This document shows, in pieces, positions 53,270 through 59,328 of a DNA stretch of 59,328 bases (position 1 is the first letter of the stretch; every line of letters starts with the position of its first letter). The DNA comes from CAYNST01 sp964546435 (GTDB lineage Bacteria; Pseudomonadota; Gammaproteobacteria; Pseudomonadales; Cellvibrionaceae), in NCBI GenBank assembly GCA_964546435.1, contig CAZJKJ010000016.1, forward strand, positions 1-59,328, read 5' to 3'. The position numbers and the translations under genes were made by a program. The notes under the pieces are model-generated. The model did not search any database. It was not told the DNA's origin and saw nothing but the letters and a program-made list of their open reading frames with translations.

Positions 53270-54135
53270 GATTGCAGTCTTCTAACGGGTTGTTTGATGA
53301 GGGAATCAGGCCAGAATATGCCCATGAGAATACCGGCGATCAAGCCGCCCAGATGTGCGCCGTTCGCGATACTCACGTTAAACGCCAGGTCGAATACGTT
53401 AAATATTCCCGCGAAAAGCGAAACGCCTGCCAGGACGTAAATACCGGTAGGCAATCGTAACAGGGGATGTCGCCCACGCCGATAAAGAACCGCAATCATT
53501 CCAATATATCCAAAGAGCACCCCGGAAAGACCTCCGAACAGGCTTGTCGTGGTCATAAAATACTGCGCAATATTCGATGCTGCGGCAAGCAGCATAAACA
53601 CCACGAAGTAGCTCCGGGTACCGAGCAGAACTTCCAGTCTCCTGCCCAATTCCCATATCGCCAGACCATTGAACAGGATGTGCCAGATGGAGAAGTGGAT
53701 AAACGCCGGCGTAATCAGCCTCCACCACTGCAGGTCGTTGAAATAGGTTTCAATGAATCCTGCGTATTCGATGGTCGCCGAATGAAAGTACACTTGAGTA
53801 AATGAGAGATACTGAATCAGCGGAATCGTCACATCCCAACTGAACAGCAGCCATCCCGCAATGCCCAGAAAAATGAATGCTGATGTCAGCGGCCAGACTC
53901 GGAGCTTGCCCGGGTCCTGTGCCTGCCGTCGATAGTCCGGCGACTGCCTGGACTGCTCGCCAGTCAGGCTCCGGAGAAAGCCGACGACCCGTTCGGTCTT
54001 TTCTGGTTCAACGTAGAGATGCTGGACGGCCGCATCGGTGATTATTTCGTGCCGGATGCCTCGTTCATGCAGATGAAGACTCAGAAATGAAACGTTTTGC
54101 TTTAGGGGAAAGCTGGTTATATAGACGTATTCCAC
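53266..54135 (-). CDS. glpG: rhomboid intramembrane serine protease GlpG
   Basis: GlpG cleaves transmembrane segments. The chosen GTG start (MEYVYITSF) gives 289 residues; a TTG ten codons upstream is less likely. A cytosolic N-terminal domain (1-70) precedes the six-helix core: PAFIHFSIWHILFNGLAIWELG (helix 2; HxxxxHxxxN), GGLSGVLFGYIGMIA with the catalytic Ser (near 206), and GAHLGGLIAGILMG with the catalytic His (near 262). It overlaps yeaC by 4 bases. The nucleophile-His dyad and motif spacing fit a working protease. Confidence 0.92.
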   Translation of the reverse strand: MEYVYITSFPLKQNVSFLSLHLHERGIRHEIITDAAVQHLYVEPEKTERVVGFLRSLTGEQSRQSPDYRRQAQDPGKLRVWPLTSAFIFLGIAGWLLFSWDVTIPLIQYLSFTQVYFHSATIEYAGFIETYFNDLQWWRLITPAFIHFSIWHILFNGLAIWELGRRLEVLLGTRSYFVVFMLLAAASNIAQYFMTTTSLFGGLSGVLFGYIGMIAVLYRRGRHPLLRLPTGIYVLAGVSLFAGIFNVFDLAFNVSIANGAHLGGLIAGILMGIFWPDSLIKQPVRRLQS

Positions 54136-54189
54136 TCGGGTACCTGCGGCCTGGGACCGCGCCAATGCAACTCACGCTACAAATACGGG

Positions 54190-55182
54190 TTACATGTCGG
54201 GATCGACGTAGACCCATACAAATTTATCTTCTCTTACCCGGCTCTCACCGTCGTAACGGTACGCCACCAGGCGCCCGTATTTCACCGCGCTGTAGTCCAG
54301 GCATATGACATTAGCCCGGACGGGTCGCGGCTTGCCCTGTAGCCAATAATGCCCGACGAACACGGGTGGTTCGTGGTCACCATAGCGAATTAACGTCGAC
54401 CTCTCGGCGTCTGTCAGAAGCCGATTGGCAATACTGGGGGGCAAGGGATCCGGCTGAAATACCACATCCCGGTAACTCACCGGTCGGGATGCCCAGAACT
54501 TGGTCCGGAAAGAGTTCCGGACATAACCGTCCCGACTTACCATGGTCATGCCATCTGGTAGCGGCAGATCAATTCCGCGGGTCAACCGGTCCATAAACCG
54601 TCCGGCGAAACTATCTTTGTCAGCGGACGCCTTAATAAAATCCGCGTCCACACAATTGCCGTTATAACGGCTTTTGAACTGGTCAATCAGTTCCTGATCC
54701 CAGCAGGCATGCACCACCCGGAATCCCGGAAGCTCCAGAAATAACGGCAGGGTTTCGAACCATTGAAGATACTCCCGCCATTCTTCCGGATACCCGGCAA
54801 ACTGCTCCAGGGTTTCGGCGATTAAACGATTGTGCCGCGTGCTGTGAGGGCGGACATATTCGACTGCCCCGTTCGACTTACGTTCCAGCGGGGTGGTGTA
54901 GCCAAGGGCGTTGTACTCGTGGTTACCCATCACACACAGTGCAGTGCCTTGATCCACCATGCTTTTTACAATCTGCAAAGCTTCCCTGATATGTGGACCC
55001 CGGTCCAGTACGTCGCCCAGGAATACTGCCAGTCTGTCGGGATGCCGAAAGACACCATTCTGGATCCGGTAGCCCATCAAGGTCAGTAGTTTGACCAATG
55101 CATTGGCACACCCGTGAATGTCTCCGATGATGTCATAGCCCGCAAAAGATTCATGCGGTAAGCCCACCCACCCTCTGGGCAT
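54190..55182 (-). CDS. calcineurin-like metallophosphoesterase
   Basis: A 330-residue protein of the PPP-type phosphoesterase family (PrpA/PrpE-like). Metal motifs are GDIHGCANAL (residues 20-29), FLGDVLDRGPH (about 56) and VMGNHEYNALGY (about 88; GNHE), with later His in FRVVHACWDQ and VFVGHYWL. It probably acts on a phosphorylated small molecule or a protein. It lies 12 bases from nadK in the same direction, so both may be coexpressed. Diadenosine tetraphosphatase ApaH is an alternative, but the sequence is longer. Confidence 0.88.
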   Translation of the reverse strand: MPRGWVGLPHESFAGYDIIGDIHGCANALVKLLTLMGYRIQNGVFRHPDRLAVFLGDVLDRGPHIREALQIVKSMVDQGTALCVMGNHEYNALGYTTPLERKSNGAVEYVRPHSTRHNRLIAETLEQFAGYPEEWREYLQWFETLPLFLELPGFRVVHACWDQELIDQFKSRYNGNCVDADFIKASADKDSFAGRFMDRLTRGIDLPLPDGMTMVSRDGYVRNSFRTKFWASRPVSYRDVVFQPDPLPPSIANRLLTDAERSTLIRYGDHEPPVFVGHYWLQGKPRPVRANVICLDYSAVKYGRLVAYRYDGESRVREDKFVWVYVDPDM

Positions 55183-55194
55183 TTAAAGACTCCT

Positions 55195-56085
55195 CTACAA
55201 AACGTAGCCGCCGTTGTGGGATGCCCAACCCAGCTTGGTTCGGCAAACCTCATAAAACTCATGTCCTCGGGGATGAACCAGTAACAGTTTTTCGGGCTTC
55301 TTGCGAACGCAGATGCTGTCACCGACCGTGGTAACTACATGATTCTGGCCATCGCAGGTCACATGAGGCGAAATGTCGCGCTGGTCTCCCACGACAACCC
55401 TGATTTCAGAATTACCCTGAACCACAATGGGGCGACTGCTTAGATTGTGAGGGTTCAGAGGTACTACAGCGATGGCGTCCAGCTGCGGATGCATGATAGG
55501 ACCTCCGACGCTGAGAGCATAGGCTGTCGATCCAGTAGGCGTGGATATGATCAGCCCGTCGGAGCGTTGACGGTATACAAATTCATTATCGATATAGAGT
55601 TCAAAATCTATCATTCGAATGAACTGTCCCGGGTGCAGCACAACATCGTTGAGCGCGGTCCCTTCACCAATCACATGACCATCACGTATAACCGTACAAT
55701 CGAGCAGGAATCGATGCTCTGAAGTATAGTCACCATCCAGGACCTGCCCGACTTTAACCTCTATTTCACCCGGCAGTACATCGGTAAGGAACCCCAGGCG
55801 GCCTCTGTTGATTCCCAGAATGGGAACCCCGGTGTAACACATGCATCGCGCCGTGCTGAGGAGGCTTCCGTCTCCGCCCACCACAATTACAAGGTCACAC
55901 TGTTGTGCCAGTTGGTCTCGAGGTAGTTGAGGCACTTTGGTAACCGGCGCCGTGGCTGCGGTTTCATCGTCCATGAACATCTCGACGCCGCGTTTCTGCA
56001 GGAAGAATATAAGTCGCTGCAGCGAGTAATAGGCCGCTTCACTGCCGGGCCGGCCGATCAATCCAATTCGGGAAAAGTGGCTCAT
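55195..56085 (-). CDS. nadK: NAD kinase
   Basis: NadK phosphorylates NAD to NADP, a cytosolic source of reducing power for biosynthesis. The 296 residues are typical. The GGDGSLLSTARCM motif (about 73-85) and GTALNDVVLHPGQFIRMIDF (about 141) are present, together with STPTGSTAYALSVGGPIMHP (about 179-198). It is followed in transcription order by the phosphoesterase after 12 bases. A small ORF lies just upstream. Confidence 0.96.
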   Translation of the reverse strand: MSHFSRIGLIGRPGSEAAYYSLQRLIFFLQKRGVEMFMDDETAATAPVTKVPQLPRDQLAQQCDLVIVVGGDGSLLSTARCMCYTGVPILGINRGRLGFLTDVLPGEIEVKVGQVLDGDYTSEHRFLLDCTVIRDGHVIGEGTALNDVVLHPGQFIRMIDFELYIDNEFVYRQRSDGLIISTPTGSTAYALSVGGPIMHPQLDAIAVVPLNPHNLSSRPIVVQGNSEIRVVVGDQRDISPHVTCDGQNHVVTTVGDSICVRKKPEKLLLVHPRGHEFYEVCRTKLGWASHNGGYVL

Positions 56086-56140
56086 GAAAATCTATCCGGT
56101 TCTGGGTCGGAGCCGAACGCAACAGGCAGGCTCGGGAACG

Positions 56141-56272
56141 TTACTGCCGATAGGTGCCAGGAATTTGCGCCACACGCAGCCCCAGCAGTTTACCCGAAGG
56201 AATCTGGAGATGATAACCGTCTGCCGCCCTTTGCCGTGTCTCTCGACATAATTCCACCCATAAAGCGAACAA
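56141..56272 (-). CDS. possible small protein upstream of nadK
   Basis: A 43-residue frame beginning with TTG (CGGAG 4 bases before it) ends 55 bases before nadK and reads in the same direction. Its last part HLQIPSGKLLGLRVAQIPG has the codon preferences of nearby genes and an amphipathic beta pattern. No family was recognized and no ATG is available; the start is uncertain. It could be a true small gene or chance. Confidence 0.35.
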   Translation of the reverse strand: MFALWVELCRETRQRAADGYHLQIPSGKLLGLRVAQIPGTYRQ

Positions 56273-56324
56273 CCAACTCCGTAGAATCAGACGGAACAGG
56301 AATCAGTCCGGCGATCAGCGAGGT

Positions 56325-57449
56325 TCACACTCTTGAGGGTTGCCCATCTCTAAGAACGTAGCTCATATCGTTTACAAGCTGATATTGCATGCCACTGCCA
56401 GCCAGACCTCCTTTGAGCGCCATGGCGCGATAACCCAGCCTTTTCAGTAAAAAAGCGGCCGCACGACTGCGGCGACCCGTGTCGCAATACATGACATAGG
56501 GAATATCCTGTTCAAGTAACTCCTGCTTGGCGGCCATTGATGCCAAGGGAATGTTCGTGGATAACATCAAATGACCGGACCGGTACTCTTCAGCGGTACG
56601 GACATCAATGAAGACCGGCGTTTGCCCCAGGTCTGCCAAATCCTGTTCGGCTATTTCCTGAACGGGCGGCTCTTCCAGCAACAGGTTGAAGTCCAGCCTA
56701 TCAAGCCGCATGATCAACCCCGCTGTGACCATTTCCACCGATGCATTACGCACGGTTTCGTACACAAGTGCATCCTCTCCGAAGCAGCGACCAACGCCTA
56801 TATCCGCAACGTGCTCCGGAGAACCGTCACCTTTACGTCGACGCCATACACGAGCAACGCCCTTCTTGATGAAAAAACAACAATGCGCCGCTTCCCCTTC
56901 CCGGATAACAACCTCTCCTGCGCTTACTGTTACAGGAGTCATCTTGTCGATGATTGATCTGGCATTCATTGGCGGGACTTTAAAAAAGAGGTTGGACGTA
57001 AGCACGGTTTTCAGCCAGTGCAACTCCTCACTATCCGTCCGTCTGCCATCGTTTTCGCTGGCCATGAACTCGGTGATCTGGCTCCAGCTAAGGACCGTGT
57101 CCAATTCATCAGCATCCAGAGACAAAAGCCGACTGTCCGTGTGCGCCATTGCCCTGCAAGGCCTCGGGATCTCATCAATCAGTGAAAAAAACTGACTGCT
57201 GGAACTGACAACCTCTTGATGTCCCGATGCAAATTCAAGTCTGACGCTTCCACTAAGGAGATAGATGCGCCGATTTGAAACGTCCCCGCGATCAAATATC
57301 TCTTCATCTTTGTTAGCGTCGAAAACTTCGGCTGCCTGCAATAAATGGACAAGATAATCCCGCTTCAAAGAACGTAAAGGCACCAACTGAGACGCAGCAC
57401 GGATGATAGACGCGCCATCCACCCCATTGACATCCACTTCACTGCTCAT
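56325..57449 (-). CDS. cyclic-nucleotide-binding and rhodanese domain protein
   Basis: The 374 residues contain two cyclic-nucleotide-binding-like domains (about 25-120 and 150-255) and a C-terminal rhodanese domain (about 275-365). In the second domain the phosphate cassette GRCFGEDALVYETVRNASV is intact with the Arg; in the first it is degenerate (no GE or RA), so binding would occur only in the second. The rhodanese has VFIDVRTAEEYRSGHL and the active loop YCDTGRRSRAAAF with the Cys. It likely reads a cNMP level and changes sulfur transfer or partner binding. It stands between nadK and the PLP enzyme. Confidence 0.88.
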   Translation of the reverse strand: MSSEVDVNGVDGASIIRAASQLVPLRSLKRDYLVHLLQAAEVFDANKDEEIFDRGDVSNRRIYLLSGSVRLEFASGHQEVVSSSSQFFSLIDEIPRPCRAMAHTDSRLLSLDADELDTVLSWSQITEFMASENDGRRTDSEELHWLKTVLTSNLFFKVPPMNARSIIDKMTPVTVSAGEVVIREGEAAHCCFFIKKGVARVWRRRKGDGSPEHVADIGVGRCFGEDALVYETVRNASVEMVTAGLIMRLDRLDFNLLLEEPPVQEIAEQDLADLGQTPVFIDVRTAEEYRSGHLMLSTNIPLASMAAKQELLEQDIPYVMYCDTGRRSRAAAFLLKRLGYRAMALKGGLAGSGMQYQLVNDMSYVLRDGQPSRV

Positions 57450-57476
57450 AGTCGTTCTCGGCTCTGTCTACAAACT

Positions 57477-58490
57477 CTAAATGCCCGCTCCCATCAGTTT
57501 AGACCACCCTGCATCAGCCCAGCCTAGATTCACGCCACGCCGGCCCTGCAAACCGCCGGAGTGTAGCAACAGCAGTCGTGATCCTGAGGGCCATTGCCGC
57601 GTTTCCGCCCTATGAATCACCCCGCACAACATTTTCGCAGTGTAAACGGGATCAAGTGGAATGCCAGTAGATGCTTCAAAGTCGTTTATGAAATCAACCA
57701 GTGCGGCCGGACATTTGCCGTAACCGCCAAAATGGTACTGGTCATGAATGTGCAATCGTTCCGGATTCAGCACCGAACCGCTGCCAATCGCTGCAACTCT
57801 TTCGAGAACTTTGCGACGCCATGACTCTTTTTCATCGCGTGCACCTTTCAACGCCAGAAACCCATGCACCTCCGCTCCCGAAGACCCTGCAAATACACCC
57901 GCCAAAGTTCCGCCTGTTCCACCTGCTACGCAAATATGCGTTGGTCTCCACGGGCACATTCTGGCGGAAACCTCCCCCCACACCTGGCAGCCTTTCGAAC
58001 CATCGAGGCTATCACCTCCTTCGGGGATGGTATAATATTCCTCATTAGAAATTCCGAAGGATGCAGCTAGTGCCTCGCGACTCTGGTTTCTATAGTCCTT
58101 TCTCGAGACAAAGTGCAGTTCCATTCCCGCGCTCTCGACATCCTGCAAGGTGGCGCCGAGTGTGGATGGGCGTTCACCGCGAATAATGCCCGCAGTTTTT
58201 AAACCCACGGCTCTGCCCGCAAAGGCCAAAGCATAAATGTGGTTTGAATATGCTCCACCAAAGCTAATCACCCCCGCGTATCCAGCCTTTCGAGCCAGGC
58301 GCAGGGACGGATAAAGTTTGTAGAATTTATTGCCGCCGTATGCGGGATGAAGGAGATCTTCTCGCTTGATGACCACGTCGATGCCAGCTCGTTTAAACGC
58401 AGGATGCTCGACGGGCTGGACCGGACATAACGTCGCTACCCTTTCCAGAGGCAAACTTGCCCAGTCGCAAGGCAGCAGTGATTCAGGCAT
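57477..58490 (-). CDS. 1-aminocyclopropane-1-carboxylate deaminase / D-cysteine desulfhydrase family enzyme
   Basis: A 337-residue PLP-dependent fold-II enzyme. The PLP Lys is in YGGNKFYKLYPSL (about 52-64), followed by SFGGAYSNHIYALAF (about 76) and the phosphate loop AGGTGGTLAGV. Members either deaminate ACC or cleave D-cysteine to pyruvate, sulfide and ammonia. Without the ACC-specific residues checked, D-cysteine desulfhydrase is as likely. Its neighbour in the same direction is the cNMP-binding rhodanese, 27 bases downstream; both could deal with sulfane sulfur. Confidence 0.88.
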   Translation of the reverse strand: MPESLLPCDWASLPLERVATLCPVQPVEHPAFKRAGIDVVIKREDLLHPAYGGNKFYKLYPSLRLARKAGYAGVISFGGAYSNHIYALAFAGRAVGLKTAGIIRGERPSTLGATLQDVESAGMELHFVSRKDYRNQSREALAASFGISNEEYYTIPEGGDSLDGSKGCQVWGEVSARMCPWRPTHICVAGGTGGTLAGVFAGSSGAEVHGFLALKGARDEKESWRRKVLERVAAIGSGSVLNPERLHIHDQYHFGGYGKCPAALVDFINDFEASTGIPLDPVYTAKMLCGVIHRAETRQWPSGSRLLLLHSGGLQGRRGVNLGWADAGWSKLMGAGI

Positions 58491-58540
58491 TTCTTATTAT
58501 CAGTTTGAGGAGGATTTTATGCGTTGAAAATCAGAATATC

Positions 58541-58679
58541 AGGTCGTTGAAAAACGTCATCGAGACGGTCAGTGCAACGCAAAAACCGGCGAAAAGCTGA
58601 GTTTACTCAGCGTAAATGAGCATTTTGAGCCTGTTCTTTACGCCGCAATGGCAACGCAGATGTTTTTTCAACAGCCTGT
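58541..58679. repeat. intergenic palindromic repeat, subtype A
   Basis: An imperfect palindrome about 139 bases long, with ends AGGTCGTTGAAAAAC and (complement of the right end) CAGGCTGTTGAAAAAAC. Inside, AAAACCGGC and GAGTTTAC face GAGCCTGTTCTTTACGCC. The right half reappears at 2902. It lies upstream of the ACC deaminase-like gene and directly abuts the subtype B element. Confidence 0.88.
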
Positions 58680-58830
58680 CAGGGTCCGTACGAAAAGTCG
58701 TCGAGCGAAGGTCAGGCAAGGCAAAAACAGGCGAAGAAGCGGAGTTTACGTGCTGTAAATTAACCTTCTGAGCCTGTTTTTAACGCAGCATCACATCACC
58801 GAGCGCAGGCACTTTTCGTACAGAGCCTAG
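58680..58830. repeat. intergenic palindromic repeat, subtype B
   Basis: A 150-base imperfect palindrome with terminal inverted repeats AGGGTCCGTACGAAAAGT and, from the right end, AGGCTCTGTACGAAAAGT. The inner region has GCAAAAACAGGCGAAGAAGC facing GAGCCTGTTTTTAACGC. It ends in CTAG, of which the TAG closes the 31-residue ORF on the other strand. It is probably a non-autonomous element, because no transposase frame is present. Confidence 0.88.
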
Positions 58831-58922
58831 CATTCCACCGACTCGTCCAGATAATAGTCACCATCCAGGCCATCATCAAACTGTTCAAACGCTTCCAAAA
58901 GCTCTTCTACGTAATCTTGCAT
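58827..58922 (-). CDS. 31-residue acidic protein
   Basis: An ATG with AGGGGA 7 bases upstream opens a 31-residue frame (MQDYVEELLEAFEQFDDG, then GDYYLDESVEC), rich in Asp and Glu and without membrane segments. The TAG stop is formed by the end of the subtype B element, so the original C-terminus may have been longer. No family is recognized. The strong ribosome site and the acidic character support a real gene, but this is not proven. Confidence 0.6.
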   Translation of the reverse strand: MQDYVEELLEAFEQFDDGLDGDYYLDESVEC

Positions 58923-59267
58923 ACTCAATTCCCCTACTTACCATTCAAATGGGCGTTCCTGCCCTCTTTTGCGCCCTTGCGCACCCCCAAGATCAGCCAA
59001 TACCGTCTCAGGCGTAGTGATTTAACACTACTCCTGTGAACTTCGCATGACAACACACAGCGGCAACGATCGGACGCTCAAGCCTTGGAATAAACTGTAG
59101 CTGGTTACGGGAATTACAAGAATCGGACAAACAGGATTGTGAGGCGCATCCCAAGGATGACATCAAGCTGGACACGGTTTCAGAAGATGGTGTCGGAGAT
59201 ATGTATCGCAAAAGCCACGGCGACCAGGCCCGGACAGAGGATAATACACGTTAAGAAATGCAAATAT
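58923..59267. other. 345-base intergenic region before tRNA-Asp
   Basis: On the plus strand a frame with acidic and Gln-rich residues reads through from about 59048 to the TAA near 59255 but lacks a start codon; another minus-strand frame of 67 codons has no ribosome site or family. Neither is called. A remnant of a decayed gene is possible. Confidence 0.45.
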
Positions 59268-59328
59268 TGGCGGACCGGACGGGGCTCGAACCCGCGACCT
59301 CCGGCGTGACAGGCCGGCATTCTGACCA
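59268..59328 (-). tRNA. tRNA-Asp (anticodon GUC), 5' part missing
   Basis: Read on the complement, CCA closes the 3' end at 59268, preceded by GGTCCG, a T-arm GGGTTCGAGCCC and an anticodon stem CCGGC/GCCGG enclosing CTGTCAC (anticodon GTC). The 5' acceptor strand lies beyond the window. Confidence 0.93.

Noticed and set aside
59008..59211. 67-codon minus-strand frame near the end and an acidic frame on the plus strand
   Set aside because: The first has no ribosome site or family. The second has no start codon. A decayed gene remains possible.

Overview
The window comes from a gammaproteobacterium chromosome with G+C in the low-to-mid 50s by eye. The gene content and several gene blocks resemble Pseudomonas and its marine relatives (Pseudomonadales, Oceanospirillales, Cellvibrionales). 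Examples are tRNA-Pro next to folD; acnB, lpxH, ppiB, glnS and cysS together; mltD, gloB, methyltransferase, rnhA and dnaQ; fimL with nudC; a one-subunit sulfite reductase with DUF934; and pepN, yeaC, glpG and nadK. Most genes are housekeeping genes on both strands in short operons. There is no phage, plasmid, CRISPR array or intact insertion sequence.

Layout. 1-4.1 kb: tRNA-Pro(UGG), folD, rsuA and rsmC, then a mobile-type intergenic repeat, a rhodanese and a small heat-shock protein. 4.1-11.4 kb: a leftward block with an alpha/beta hydrolase, a pseudouridine synthase, a GH5 mannanase lipoprotein, a sialate-O-acetylesterase-like protein without its catalytic Ser and His, and a diverged AGE-family epimerase. 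This accessory part looks like mannan or mannooligosaccharide use. 11.4-23.6 kb: tRNA-Pro(CGG), trmH, DAHP synthase, nfuA with an IscR-type box, metH, glutaredoxin, DUF2970, a nucleotide cyclase-FHA protein, a 39-residue membrane protein, sulfite reductase, DUF934 and rimK. 23.9-40.7 kb: sohB, a membrane protein, nudC, fimL, dnaQ, rnhA, a methyltransferase, gloB, mltD, two J-domain proteins, cysS, glnS, ppiB, lpxH, miaE and DUF1289. 41-50 kb: acnB, a host-attachment-type protein, an SRPBCC-dienelactone hydrolase fusion, a patatin, NfeD, envelope proteins, a lipoprotein-type methyltransferase and cytochrome b561. 50-59.3 kb: pepN, yeaC, glpG, a phosphoesterase, nadK, a cyclic-nucleotide-binding/rhodanese protein, an ACC deaminase/D-cysteine desulfhydrase-like enzyme, two tandem repeats, a 31-residue ORF and tRNA-Asp.

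How the genes fit together. RsuA, RsmC, TrmH, MiaE, RimK and a RluA-type enzyme modify rRNA, tRNA or ribosomal protein. FolD and MetH link one-carbon metabolism to methionine; sulfite reductase feeds sulfur assimilation and NfuA delivers Fe-S clusters. The cyclase-FHA protein, FimL and the cyclic-nucleotide-binding rhodanese could belong to one second-messenger network controlling surface behaviour, but this is inference.

The most unusual observations are a family of palindromic repeats in two subtypes plus a hybrid copy, whose CTAG end supplies the stop codon of the adjacent gene at two loci; the pseudo-esterase in the mannanase block; a cyclase carrying the guanine-type Glu at the purine-selecting site; and a sigma32 promoter with a ROSE-like leader in front of the small heat-shock gene.
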